Of a stretch of DNA of 64,000 nt, positions 35,215 to 43,548 are shown piece after piece (within the stretch, counting starts at the first letter, position 1; the number at the start of each line of letters is the position of its first letter). Both the position numbers and the translations under genes were made by a program. The stretch lies in the NCBI GenBank assembly GCA_964464965.1, contig CAYXHM010000003.1, positions 186,001 through 250,000 on the forward strand. The letters are read 5' to 3'. This DNA is from UBA5543 sp964464965. GTDB lineage: Bacteria > Bacteroidota > Bacteroidia > Chitinophagales > Chitinophagaceae. The notes below the pieces were generated by a model, which saw nothing but the letters and a program-made list of their open reading frames with translations, was not told where the DNA came from and did not search any database.

Positions 35215-35643
35215 TTAAGGCTGTTTAAATCGCTCAACTATCATTTTGCCGGCAACTTTGTCTATGGGCAGGGTAAACGTATCATCAGTAATGTCTTCAA
35301 TCTTTATCCAGTGCGTATATTCTTCGGGGTTGGTATTAATGATATACGGGTCGGGGTGCAGTGCGGTGATGAGATAGTATATGCTGATGACCTGCGAATT
35401 GTCAAAGGCTGATTTCTGAAAAAACTCTGTAGTGTAAAGATGTTCCAGCACCTTTATTTCCAGGTTCAGTTCCTCCCGCCATTCCCTGTGCAGGCAGCTT
35501 AATATACCCTCACCGTATTCAAGTCCGCCACCGGGAAATTTAATATACTTCCTGCTTCGTATCGTTTCTTCATTTACCAAAACGCGCCCGGCCTCTATCC
35601 AGATACCATACACCCTGATGTTGAAATGGTTGCCACTTTGCAT
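35215..35643 (-). CDS. NUDIX hydrolase
   Basis: The protein has 142 aa. The Nudix box is complete: GGLEYGE, seven residues, then REWREELNL, which binds the metal for hydrolysis of nucleoside diphosphate derivatives. The substrate cannot be deduced; candidates include oxidised nucleotides and nucleotide sugars. The gene begins three bases after the corA stop, so the two are cotranscribed. Confidence 0.9.
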   Translation of the reverse strand: MQSGNHFNIRVYGIWIEAGRVLVNEETIRSRKYIKFPGGGLEYGEGILSCLHREWREELNLEIKVLEHLYTTEFFQKSAFDNSQVISIYYLITALHPDPYIINTNPEEYTHWIKIEDITDDTFTLPIDKVAGKMIVERFKQP

Positions 35644-35646
35644 TTA

Positions 35647-36588
35647 TCAGAACCAGCGTTTTTTGTTGAAGTAAAACGTCATGGCTGTAGAAACGATCAG
35701 AGACAAAACAATGGGGACATAGAAACTATAGTGCCCCGTCTGGTATGGTATGGGTACGTTCATGCCATAAAAACTGGCTATAAGGGTAGGTAGTGATATT
35801 AATATCGTGATGCTGGTAAGGCGCTTCATTACCAGGTTCATATTATTGTTAATGATACTGGCAAAGGCGTCCATGGTACTGCTCAGGATGTTCGTATAAG
35901 TATTTGCCATCTCAAGGGCCTGGGAAAACTCAATCACAAGATCGCCTAGCAGCTCGCGCTCTTCTTCATCACAATTCAGGAAGTTGGTACGCTCCATCTT
36001 CATCAGCAGCAACTCGTTACTACGCAGGGCTGTTACAAAGTACACCAGGCTTTTCTGTACCCGCATCAGGTACAGCAATTCCTCGTTACGGTTGGAGTCG
36101 TAAAGTTTTTGCTCCAGGATATTACGGCGGTGGTTTATTTCTTTCAGTACTTCTATAAAGTCCATTACCACCTTTTCAAATATCTTCAGCACCATCATAT
36201 TGGGGCGCTCTGGGTGGCGTTTGGCAAAACTGTTCAGGAAACGGCGAATGGCTACGTTCTCAAAAGAGTTTACGGTTATTACCTGGTTGCGTTCTGTAAT
36301 AATGATAGATATTGGAATCGTTACATAATCCGCATCACTTTCGTTCAGCGACTTATTCTCTACAGGGGTTTTCAGGATAATCAATTTTACCCCGTCTTCT
36401 TCCTCATAACGCGCCCTTTCTTCTATATCCAGCGTATCCGTCAGCAGGTCGCGGGGTATATTCAGTGTTTCAGACAGATTGTTTATTTCGTTCTCCTGGA
36501 ACGGTGGTGTCACATTTATCCAGTTGGCTCCGTCGGGGCCTTGTACCTCCTGGGTCTGACGATTGATGTTTTTGAAATACTGTACCAT
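35647..36588 (-). CDS. corA: CorA-type magnesium/divalent cation transporter
   Basis: The protein has 313 aa, with a large cytoplasmic alpha/beta and helical funnel domain (1-250) and two C-terminal membrane helices. The pore signature YGMN (SFYGMNVPIPY) ends the first helix. Pentameric channel for Mg2+ (or Co2+/Ni2+). First gene of a two-gene unit with the NUDIX gene and preceded by a TAnnTTTG box. Confidence 0.94.
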   Translation of the reverse strand: MVQYFKNINRQTQEVQGPDGANWINVTPPFQENEINNLSETLNIPRDLLTDTLDIEERARYEEEDGVKLIILKTPVENKSLNESDADYVTIPISIIITERNQVITVNSFENVAIRRFLNSFAKRHPERPNMMVLKIFEKVVMDFIEVLKEINHRRNILEQKLYDSNRNEELLYLMRVQKSLVYFVTALRSNELLLMKMERTNFLNCDEEERELLGDLVIEFSQALEMANTYTNILSSTMDAFASIINNNMNLVMKRLTSITILISLPTLIASFYGMNVPIPYQTGHYSFYVPIVLSLIVSTAMTFYFNKKRWF

Positions 36589-36610
36589 GCCCCTTTATTT
36601 ATCAGCTTCG

Positions 36611-36618
36611 CAAAGGTA
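36611..36618 (-). promoter_or_regulatory. corA promoter -7 box TACCTTTG
   Basis: The box fits the consensus on the minus strand, 22 bases upstream of the corA start. Confidence 0.5.
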
Positions 36619-36699
36619 GTTTTATTGATTAATAATATAAACCCTTTGTTATTGGTAAGATAGCTAATTTAAGTAAACGGTAAAGCGGTACAGATTTAT

Positions 36700-36707
36700 T
36701 AAATTTG
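36700..36707 (+). promoter_or_regulatory. fbp promoter -7 box TAAATTTG
   Basis: The box fits TAnnTTTG, 25 bases before ATG 36733. Confidence 0.5.
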
Positions 36708-36732
36708 CCATCTTATTGGATTAACATAACGT

Positions 36733-37755
36733 ATGAAGCATCAAAGAAGATTAATGCCGCTGGATGAGTTTACTATCCAGGAGACCCGCAAATTTCCCAA
36801 TGCAACGGGAGAACTTTCAGCTATTTTAAGGGATATAGGCCTGGCTTGTAAAATCATCAACAAGCAGGTATTGAAAGCCGGGCTGGTAGATATTTTAGGC
36901 CAGCATGGCGCTACCAATGTACAGGGCGAGGAGCAGATGAAGCTGGATGTATTTGCAGATGAAGCGCTTATTAATGTATTGCGCCACAGCGCCGACTGCG
37001 CAGGCGTGGCATCTGAAGAGAATGATACATTTATTGCATTTGAAGACGAGTTTTCAGTTAATTCCAAATACGTTGTATTGTTCGACCCGCTGGATGGCTC
37101 TTCCAATATCGACGTTAATGCTTCTATTGGTACTATATTCTCTATATACAAAAGAGTAAGCCAGTTAGGGCAGCCTTGTAAGGAAGAAGATTTTCTACAG
37201 CCGGGCAACAGGCTGATGGCAGCGGGTTATGTAATATATGGCAGCAGTACCATGCTGGTATACGCCACAAGGCTGGGCGTAAATGGGTTTACGCTTGAGC
37301 CTTCTATAGGAGAATTCTGCCTATCTCACCCTGATATGAAGTGCAAAGAAAACGGCAAGATATATTCCATTAACCAGGGCAATACCTGCAGGTACGATGA
37401 TGGTATGAAGGCTTACCTGAATTATTGCATGGAAGAAAATAAAGAAGATGGCCGCCCTTACTCCCACCGCTACATAGGCTCTATGGTGGCAGATATGCAC
37501 CGTACGCTTATTAAAGGCGGAATATTTATGTACCCTGCAGATAACAAAAATCCTAACGGTAAGCTGCGCCTGCAGTATGAGTGTAACCCCATGAGTTTCC
37601 TGATGGAAGCAGCAGGAGGCGTTGCAACAACGGGTAGCCAGAAAATCCTGGATATTCAACCTACGGAACTGCACCAGCGTGTGCCCATATTTATAGGTTC
37701 TAAAAACATGGTAGAAAAAGCAGTGAGCTTTGCTAAAGGTGAAGTGCCTGCGTAA
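36733..37755 (+). CDS. fbp: Fructose-1,6-bisphosphatase, class I
   Basis: The protein has 340 aa. It removes the 1-phosphate from fructose 1,6-bisphosphate in gluconeogenesis. The metal-binding motif FDPLDGSSNID is present near residue 117, with the C-terminal substrate region (KLRLQYECNPMSFLMEAAGG) intact. Class I is the animal/plant/E. coli Fbp type; many Bacteroidales carry the class III enzyme instead. Functionally it belongs with pckA. Confidence 0.97.
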   Translation: MKHQRRLMPLDEFTIQETRKFPNATGELSAILRDIGLACKIINKQVLKAGLVDILGQHGATNVQGEEQMKLDVFADEALINVLRHSADCAGVASEENDTFIAFEDEFSVNSKYVVLFDPLDGSSNIDVNASIGTIFSIYKRVSQLGQPCKEEDFLQPGNRLMAAGYVIYGSSTMLVYATRLGVNGFTLEPSIGEFCLSHPDMKCKENGKIYSINQGNTCRYDDGMKAYLNYCMEENKEDGRPYSHRYIGSMVADMHRTLIKGGIFMYPADNKNPNGKLRLQYECNPMSFLMEAAGGVATTGSQKILDIQPTELHQRVPIFIGSKNMVEKAVSFAKGEVPA

Positions 37756-37780
37756 GAAAATTAACTGCTTGTTTATTTAT

Positions 37781-37813
37781 ATACCCTGCTTTACAAAAGC
37801 AGGTATATTTTTT
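37781..37813 (+). terminator. fbp terminator
   Basis: ATACCCTGCTTT (37781-37792) and AAAGCAGGTAT (37796-37806) form a stem with one bulged C, followed by ATTTTTTG. Confidence 0.8.
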
Positions 37814-37828
37814 GTAGTTTAAAATATT

Positions 37829-37848
37829 ATTTAGATATTTGTCTAAAT
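37829..37848. promoter_or_regulatory. ArsR/SdpR-type operator palindrome
   Basis: ATTTAGA (37829-37835) and TCTAAAT (37842-37848) form a perfect 7-bp inverted repeat with a 6-base spacer, ending 11 bases before the ATG of the ArsR-family repressor gene. It is the expected place for autoregulation. Confidence 0.7.
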
Positions 37849-37859
37849 ACCTAAATGAT

Positions 37860-38159
37860 ATGAACATCCTTTTTAAAGCACTGAACGACCAGACGAGGCG
37901 AGAGATACTGGAGTTGTTGAAGGATAGTGACCTTACAGCAGGCGAGATTGCAGATCATTTTGATATATCCAAGCCCAGCATATCACACCATCTCGACCTG
38001 TTGAAGCAGGCCGGTTTAATAGAAGCAGAAAAAAGCGGGCAGTTCATCACCTATTCATTAAATACCACTGTAGTGGATGAGATACTGAAATGGGTGATGC
38101 AATTAGCGCCTGAAAAAAAACTAAAAATTAAAGCTCATGGAATCAAAAAATCCTCTTAG
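37860..38159 (+). CDS. ArsR-family repressor, SdpR-like autorepressor
   Basis: The protein has 99 aa with a winged helix-turn-helix: ALNDQTRREILELLKDSDLTAGEIADHFDISKPSISHHLDLL (broken here only as a description of residues 5-46), followed by a wing. No metal-binding cysteines of the ArsR/SmtB sensors are present, which fits the SdpR branch that senses through its membrane partner. I chose ATG 37860; the longer frame from a TTG at 37839 would run through the operator. The sdpI-like gene overlaps its 3' end by 23 bases. Confidence 0.88.
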   Translation: MNILFKALNDQTRREILELLKDSDLTAGEIADHFDISKPSISHHLDLLKQAGLIEAEKSGQFITYSLNTTVVDEILKWVMQLAPEKKLKIKAHGIKKSS

Positions 38160-38808
38160 GCATATTTTGGCCTTGGTGATTGCTATCATCCCGCTTATGT
38201 ATGTAGCATTGCAGTGGAATACAGTGCCGGAAACTGTAGCTGTACATTTCGATATACATGGTCAGGCGGATGATTATGGCAGCAAAAAAGAGATGCTTCT
38301 GATGGCTGTATTTCTTTCCGTAACGTCGCTGATTACCTACTTGGTCGTAGTCAATGCGCATAAGTTTGACAAGAAGCGGACAAAAGGCGTAAAGCCTGTT
38401 ATGTTTGATACTATAGCACTGGCTACAGTATTGTTTATATCCATTCTTAACCTCACCATAATTATCAATAGTATTTATCCAGGTGTTGTTTTGCTGGATA
38501 AAGTTGTAATCCCCGTAATAGGATTGTTCTTTATTTTTATGGGGAATGTTATGTATAATATAAAGCCAAACAGGTTTGTTGGGATACGTGTGCCGTGGAC
38601 ACTTAATAATGATGAAAACTGGAAGCATACGCATCGCCTGGGTAGTAAGCTTTTTTTTGTCGGCGGTATTCTTATCACGCTTGTCTCGTTAGGATATGAA
38701 GTAGAAGTCTCTACCATATTCATGGCAGGGGTCGTGTTGATCATCACTATTACAACTGTAATGTACTCTTATTTATATCATAGAAAAAGTCAAAACAATA
38801 ATGCATAA
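38137..38808 (+). CDS. SdpI-family membrane protein (DUF1648 domain)
   Basis: The protein has 223 aa and about six membrane segments. The N-terminal DUF1648 segment (PETVAVHFDIHGQADDYGSKKE) and the C-terminal SdpI signature (GIRVPWTLNNDENWKHTHRLG) are both clear. In Bacillus subtilis SdpI gives immunity to the SdpC toxin and sequesters SdpR at the membrane. No sdpA/B/C genes are near, so here the pair probably senses membrane stress or toxins from others. It overlaps the repressor gene and the following hydrolase gene, suggesting one translation-coupled operon. Confidence 0.9.
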   Translation: MESKNPLRHILALVIAIIPLMYVALQWNTVPETVAVHFDIHGQADDYGSKKEMLLMAVFLSVTSLITYLVVVNAHKFDKKRTKGVKPVMFDTIALATVLFISILNLTIIINSIYPGVVLLDKVVIPVIGLFFIFMGNVMYNIKPNRFVGIRVPWTLNNDENWKHTHRLGSKLFFVGGILITLVSLGYEVEVSTIFMAGVVLIITITTVMYSYLYHRKSQNNNA

Positions 38809-40228
38809 GATGAACAGAAGCATATTCCTGTTGCTGGCAGCAACATTATTACACGTAGCAGCAAGTGCGCAACTAACCTTTGCCGGCAAATGGGTAGGCG
38901 CACTAAATAATGTTAACAGTTTCAGGATGGTCTTTGTGGTCTCCGAAGATAAAGACGGCTGGAAGGCTACAATGGATGTACCGGCACAGGGGGTTAAAGA
39001 TATGCCCTCTGGTGTTGTAACCATTACAGGCGATAGTATTTATATGTCATGGCCCAACCTTAACGGCCATTATGAGGGCAGATTTTCGGATGCTAATAAT
39101 ATAAGGGGGTTCTGGGCGCAGAATGCAATGGAGCTGCCATTGAATATGACACGCACAGAGGGAAAGGTAGAGTTAAACCGCCCGCAGACACCGGTACCTC
39201 CCTTCAGCTATAATTCTGAAGAAATAATATTTTATAACGAGAATAAAAGCAAGTATTATGGTGCAACGATAACCACACCCAAAGAGGATGGTAAGCATCC
39301 TGCATTGATATTAATATCAGGCTCGGGCCCCCAGAACCGCGATGAAGAATTGTTTGACCATAAGCCATTTGCCGTAGTAGCCGACTACCTTACTAAAAAA
39401 GGTTACATAGTGCTGCGCATAGATGACCGTGGTGTAGGTAAGTCTGGCGGGGACAGGACGCATGCTACATCTGCAGATTTTGCAGAGGATGTAAAAGACG
39501 CCATTGCCTTCCTGAAAACAAGAAAGGAAGTGGACAAAAAGAAGATAGGTTTGTATGGCCATAGTGAAGGTGCTATGATAGCGCAAATGGTTGCCGCAGA
39601 AAATAAAGAACTGGATTTCATTATCCTGATGGCCGGGCCGGGTGTGAAGTTAACAGAAGGCATGACAGAGCAAAGTAAGGCAGTATTAAAAAGTGCAGGT
39701 ATTGACGATACTACTGCTAATGCATACGGCGTACTGTATAACCGGATAGTTAATGATGTCATATCGTCGAGCAAGAAAGAGGAGGCCGCGAAGAAGATGC
39801 TCACGTCAGTACGTCAATGGCGAACCGGAACGGATTCTGCTATTGTATTGCAGACTACCGGTATAATGGATGAGAAAACAGAAGAAACTTTTATACGGAC
39901 CTTCCTGGATGCTGTATGGCACAAGTGGATGGTGTATTTCCTGAATTATGACCCTGAACCCGTATTGGCAAAAGTACAATGCAAGGTACTGGCGCTGAAT
40001 GGCGATAAAGATATACAGGTGGTGGCAGATGTTAACCTTGAAGGTGTAAAAAAGGCATTGTCAAAAAGTAAATCGAAGGACTATGAAACGCGGGTAATAA
40101 AAGGCGTGAACCATCTCTTCCAGGAATGTGATGCCTGTACTGTAGCAGAATACGGTATGCTGGAACAAACTATAAAACCTGAAGTATTACAGATAGTAGG
40201 CGATTGGCTGGATAACCACGTTAAGTAA
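38801..40228 (+). CDS. Secreted alpha/beta hydrolase (esterase/peptidase-like)
   Basis: The protein has 475 aa with a signal peptide (about 1-23, ending AASAQ), a beta-rich N-terminal domain (about 25-130) and an alpha/beta-hydrolase domain. The nucleophile elbow is GHSEG (GLYGHSEGAMIAQM), the acid is probably Asp in LNGDKDIQV and the His is in GVNHLFQ. ATG 38801 overlaps the sdpI stop by eight bases; a second in-frame ATG at 38810 is equally possible. Substrate is unknown. Third gene of the sdpR-like operon, which may link it to the same stress response. Confidence 0.85.
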   Translation: MHKMNRSIFLLLAATLLHVAASAQLTFAGKWVGALNNVNSFRMVFVVSEDKDGWKATMDVPAQGVKDMPSGVVTITGDSIYMSWPNLNGHYEGRFSDANNIRGFWAQNAMELPLNMTRTEGKVELNRPQTPVPPFSYNSEEIIFYNENKSKYYGATITTPKEDGKHPALILISGSGPQNRDEELFDHKPFAVVADYLTKKGYIVLRIDDRGVGKSGGDRTHATSADFAEDVKDAIAFLKTRKEVDKKKIGLYGHSEGAMIAQMVAAENKELDFIILMAGPGVKLTEGMTEQSKAVLKSAGIDDTTANAYGVLYNRIVNDVISSSKKEEAAKKMLTSVRQWRTGTDSAIVLQTTGIMDEKTEETFIRTFLDAVWHKWMVYFLNYDPEPVLAKVQCKVLALNGDKDIQVVADVNLEGVKKALSKSKSKDYETRVIKGVNHLFQECDACTVAEYGMLEQTIKPEVLQIVGDWLDNHVK

Positions 40229-40287
40229 TTATAAGCTCTGCGTATTCTATTCTATAAACAGTACACAGGTATGGACTATTATAAACT

Positions 40288-40320
40288 AAAAGCGCTACGA
40301 AATCCGTAGCGCTTTTGTTA
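40288..40320. terminator. Bidirectional terminator between convergent genes
   Basis: AAAAGCGCTACG (40288-40299) and CGTAGCGCTTTT (40305-40316) pair perfectly over 12 bp with a 5-base loop and A/T tails on both sides. Confidence 0.88.
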
Positions 40321-40324
40321 TAGT

Positions 40325-41086
40325 TTATTTAGTGTTCAGTTTCACTTTATCGTTCAGGTCAGTATCTACCAGTACACGGCCGCAATGCTCGCACACGATG
40401 ATCTTTTTGTGCTGGCGTATCTCAGACTGGCGCTGTGGCGGGATGATGTTGAAGCAGCCACCGCAAGAGTCGCGCATGATAGGCACTACAGCAAGGCCAT
40501 TGTGGTAGCTGGTTCGGATACGCTCATAAGCGGTAAGCAGGCGCGGGTCAACCTTCTCTTTAGCCTCAGCAGACTTGGCAATCATCAGCTCTTCCTCTTT
40601 GCCAGTTTCGTTAATGATCTTTTCCAGTTCAGCCCTTTTCTCCTTCAGCCTTTCTTCTACTTCTTTTATTTTGGCCAGGGTATTTTCTTTAGCATAGTTA
40701 CGGTCTTTCAACTCATAGCCTGCATCTTTTATATGCTTGTCGTTCAGCTTCACTTCCAGCTCCTGCATTTCCAGCTCTTTGTTTATCGCTTCAAACTCGC
40801 GGCTGTTCTTTACATTTTCCTGCTGCTTTTCGTATTTCTTTATCAGCTCCTGCGCTTCTTTCTTACCATCTGTTTTCTGTTTTACAAAGGTGTTGATGCT
40901 TTCTATTTCAGCGTCAATATTGTTGACACGTGTTTGCAGGCCTTCTATTTCGTCCTCCAGGTCTTTCACCTCCATAGGCAGTTCGCCCTGTAAGGTTTTG
41001 ATCTCATCTATTTTAGAATCGATCTTTTGCAAAGTAAGCACCGCTACCAGCTTTTCTTCAACCGAGAACTCTTTAACTTTTGCCAT
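40325..41086 (-). CDS. C4-type zinc-ribbon coiled-coil protein (CdsZ-like)
   Basis: The protein has 253 aa. Residues 20-180 form a long antiparallel coiled coil (rich in Glu, Lys, Leu). The C-terminus is a zinc ribbon with two cysteine pairs: CGGC in the sequence RDSCGGCFNIIPP and CEHC in IIVCEHCGRVLVD. Such proteins are often next to Nif3-family genes, as here (six bases downstream of the Nif3-like gene). Relatives have been proposed to bind nucleic acids or to act in secretion; the function is not settled. Confidence 0.87.
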   Translation of the reverse strand: MAKVKEFSVEEKLVAVLTLQKIDSKIDEIKTLQGELPMEVKDLEDEIEGLQTRVNNIDAEIESINTFVKQKTDGKKEAQELIKKYEKQQENVKNSREFEAINKELEMQELEVKLNDKHIKDAGYELKDRNYAKENTLAKIKEVEERLKEKRAELEKIINETGKEEELMIAKSAEAKEKVDPRLLTAYERIRTSYHNGLAVVPIMRDSCGGCFNIIPPQRQSEIRQHKKIIVCEHCGRVLVDTDLNDKVKLNTK

Positions 41087-41092
41087 ATATAA

Positions 41093-42193
41093 TTAATAAT
41101 AATAATTTACCGGATTGGTTGATAAACTTGATAAAAGAGTGGCAAAATTAGGGAATTTTTTATTAATAATATCTCTAAATATTTCGCCCGTGAACTGCTC
41201 TGACTCATAATGGCCGATATCTGCGATAAGGATTTTACCATCTGCATCAAAAAACTGGTGGTATTTGAAATCGGCGGTAATAAAAGCATCAGCCCCTAGC
41301 CTGATAGCGTCTTTCAGCAGGAAGCTGCCGGAACCACCACAGATGGCTATTTTCCGCACCACTTTACCCAAAAATAGTGTGTGCCTGATGCAGGGCACTT
41401 TCATATTGGTTTTAATATGATGCATAAACGCCTGTTCATCCATAGGCTGGGGTAAGTCGCCAATCATGCCGGCACCCAGTTCCTGGTTAGCATTGTGTAG
41501 CTGCACCAGCTCGTAAGCTACCTCTTCATAAGGGTGGGTCTCTACCAATGCCTTTATAACCTTTTGCTTTTGGGCTTTATCTACCAGCACTTCTATTTTC
41601 ACCTCCTTTACCTGCTCGCGCGCACCGCCTGCTTCACCTATTACGGGTTTGGTATTCTGCCCCGGCCGGAAAGTGCCTGTGCCATTTGTATTAAAGCTGC
41701 ATTCTGAATATTCGCCAATGGTGCCTGCACCTGCGGCAAACATCGCATCGCGTACCTTGTCTGCCACATCAACAGGGGCATAGGTGTAGAGTTTAAACAG
41801 GCTGTTGCCCATTTGCGATAGGATGGATGTGTTTTGTAATCCGAGCTTTTCGGCAATTTTCGCATTCACTCCGTTGTGCACATTATCCAGGTTAGTATGG
41901 CAGGCGTATATGTTCAGGTCGTTTTTTATAGCCATGCGTACTATGCGTTCTATATAATTCCTGCCGCTTATTTGCTTCAGGCCCGAAAACAGGAGCGGGT
42001 GGTGCACTACTATCATGTTTGCGTCGCGTTGCATTGCTTCTTCCAATATAGCTTCTGTCACATCCAGCGATATCAGTACGCCTGTTACTTCGTCATCTAT
42101 ATTGCCTATCTGCAGCCCACTGTTGTCATAGCCCTCCTGGTAAACGGGTGGGGCATATGTTTCTATAGCTTGTATTATGTCTTTTACCAGCAT
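41093..42193 (-). CDS. Nif3-like dinuclear metal centre protein with PII-like insert
   Basis: The protein has 366 aa. The two halves of the Nif3 fold flank a PII-like insert (about 130-240). Metal-binding motifs include VVHHPLLFSG near 60-70, ACHTNLDN near 99, and the C-terminal ADIGHYESEQFT. This is the DUF34 family; proposed activities include GTP cyclohydrolase-type and metal-insertion roles, none firmly established. It is first of a two-gene unit with the zinc-ribbon gene, and is preceded by an unusually long leader (see findings). Confidence 0.92.
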   Translation of the reverse strand: MLVKDIIQAIETYAPPVYQEGYDNSGLQIGNIDDEVTGVLISLDVTEAILEEAMQRDANMIVVHHPLLFSGLKQISGRNYIERIVRMAIKNDLNIYACHTNLDNVHNGVNAKIAEKLGLQNTSILSQMGNSLFKLYTYAPVDVADKVRDAMFAAGAGTIGEYSECSFNTNGTGTFRPGQNTKPVIGEAGGAREQVKEVKIEVLVDKAQKQKVIKALVETHPYEEVAYELVQLHNANQELGAGMIGDLPQPMDEQAFMHHIKTNMKVPCIRHTLFLGKVVRKIAICGGSGSFLLKDAIRLGADAFITADFKYHQFFDADGKILIADIGHYESEQFTGEIFRDIINKKFPNFATLLSSLSTNPVNYYY

Positions 42194-42392
42194 GGTACTT
42201 ATTTGTTAGATGTGGAAAGTTAATTTATTAAGCCGAAAACCCAAGACTGATGTATGGGCAATATGGTACGAGTCCAGTCAGATTTGTTGCGTTTTGTTGT
42301 TAATTTGACTGTTTTCATAAAAAGATGGATTTACAGGTTTTACCAGGCATCTCTTCATAAAACTCTCGTGAAAGCTTTATGGTTTATAATAT

Positions 42393-42423
42393 CAAATATA
42401 CGCTAAATGTTTCATTTTAACAA
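42393..42423 (-). promoter_or_regulatory. Candidate promoter for the Nif3/zinc-ribbon unit
   Basis: Minus-strand TATATTTG (42393-42400) with TTG at 42421-42423, spacer 20 bases, fits the consensus. The start codon is about 200 bases downstream, so the leader would be about 190 nt. Confidence 0.5.
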
Positions 42424-42440
42424 TTGTTATCAGCTTGTAT

Positions 42441-43007
42441 CTAATACATTGTCGCCCAGTTTTTTAGTATTTGTAAACCGTGGGTTGTACCTATGCTTTC
42501 AGGGTGAAACTGAACGCCTGTGCAGGCATGTCGTTCATGTGCAATAGCCATAATAGTATTGTCGTCTGTAGATGTTGCCAGTGTATGCAATTCTGTCTTT
42601 TCAACATGCTGTAGGGCCAGAGAATGGTAGCGCATAACGGTGCATGGGGAGGGTATGTTGTTAAACAAAGGATGGCCTGTATGTGCAACCGGGCTTGTTT
42701 TGCCATGCATGGGGTAGGGGGCATGTACCAGCTCCGCGCCAAAATACATGCCTAATGCCTGGTGTCCCAGGCATACGCCAAGTATAGGTATGCGGTCGTG
42801 AAAGTGCGCTATGGCGTCAAGCGTGATGCCCGCCTGCAAAGGTGTTTCAGGGCCGGGGGAAATAATCAGTCTTTCCGGGTTAAGAGCAGCCAGTTGTTCT
42901 ACCGTCAACTCGTCGTTCCGGTACACGGCACAGTCGCCACCGGCCTGCAACAGGTAATGGTGTAATATGTACGTAAACGAATCGTAGTTATCCAGTAGTA
43001 TCCACAT
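42441..43007 (-). CDS. pabA: Glutamine amidotransferase of anthranilate/aminodeoxychorismate synthase
   Basis: The protein has 188 aa, a class I glutamine amidotransferase that supplies ammonia to chorismate for folate (PabA) or tryptophan (TrpG). Motifs: LLDNYDSFTY at the start, the oxyanion segment ISPGPETP, nucleophile Cys in GVCLGHQALG and the His/Glu pair in VQFHPES. I start at ATG 43005-43007 so that the protein begins MWILLDNYDSF; this overlaps the cvpA-like gene by 20 bases. No pabB/trpE is adjacent, so PabA versus TrpG cannot be decided. Confidence 0.85.
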   Translation of the reverse strand: MWILLDNYDSFTYILHHYLLQAGGDCAVYRNDELTVEQLAALNPERLIISPGPETPLQAGITLDAIAHFHDRIPILGVCLGHQALGMYFGAELVHAPYPMHGKTSPVAHTGHPLFNNIPSPCTVMRYHSLALQHVEKTELHTLATSTDDNTIMAIAHERHACTGVQFHPESIGTTHGLQILKNWATMY

Positions 43008-43545
43008 GGGGTGGCAGGTATTCGTTTGTGTTGTTAAAGAATGTTTCAAGGTCGGCGTACACCTCTTTTGCCATAGGCCACAATATGCCCACCTTATCTA
43101 TCACCCATGGAGATATCGGGGCTACATACTCATATGTTTTCGATTCGGCTATCTGTTCCTGTTTTACAATTTTCATTTCATTGCCCAGCCATAGCAGGGT
43201 ACTCCAGGCCATCATAGCCATAAAAGAATATAGCAACCCGCCCATTGATTTATTTACCCAGCCCAGCATTACAGCGTTCATAGATGTTTCTATGGCTTTT
43301 GCAATAAGGCGTACCAGCAATACCACAGTTGCAAACAAAATAATATAGCTAACCAGCTGCGCCCAACCGTCAGACACATATCCTTTTTCAAGCAGGTAAG
43401 ATGCCAGCGTTTCTGAAAGTTTTAAAGAGCAGATAATGCCGAGTATAATGGCCAGCATAGAAAAAGCGGCTACAATGATTCCCTTCATGTAGCCGCGAAT
43501 AAAGAATATTATTATCAGCGTTATGGCAATTATATCCAGCGCCAT
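42988..43545 (-). CDS. CvpA-family membrane protein
   Basis: The protein has 185 aa with four predicted membrane segments in the first 125 residues (LDIIAITLIIIFFIRGYMKGII at the start, which is the family signature region). CvpA proteins are linked to colicin V secretion and envelope homeostasis in Proteobacteria. It lies three bases after the YqeY-like gene and overlaps the amidotransferase gene, within a six-gene operon. Confidence 0.87.
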   Translation of the reverse strand: MALDIIAITLIIIFFIRGYMKGIIVAAFSMLAIILGIICSLKLSETLASYLLEKGYVSDGWAQLVSYIILFATVVLLVRLIAKAIETSMNAVMLGWVNKSMGGLLYSFMAMMAWSTLLWLGNEMKIVKQEQIAESKTYEYVAPISPWVIDKVGILWPMAKEVYADLETFFNNTNEYLPPHVDTTG

Positions 43546-43548
43546 AGC

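Noticed and set aside
37839..37859. TTG start for the ArsR-type repressor
   Set aside because: The frame would run through the operator palindrome, and ATG 37860 gives the normal SdpR-like N-terminus.
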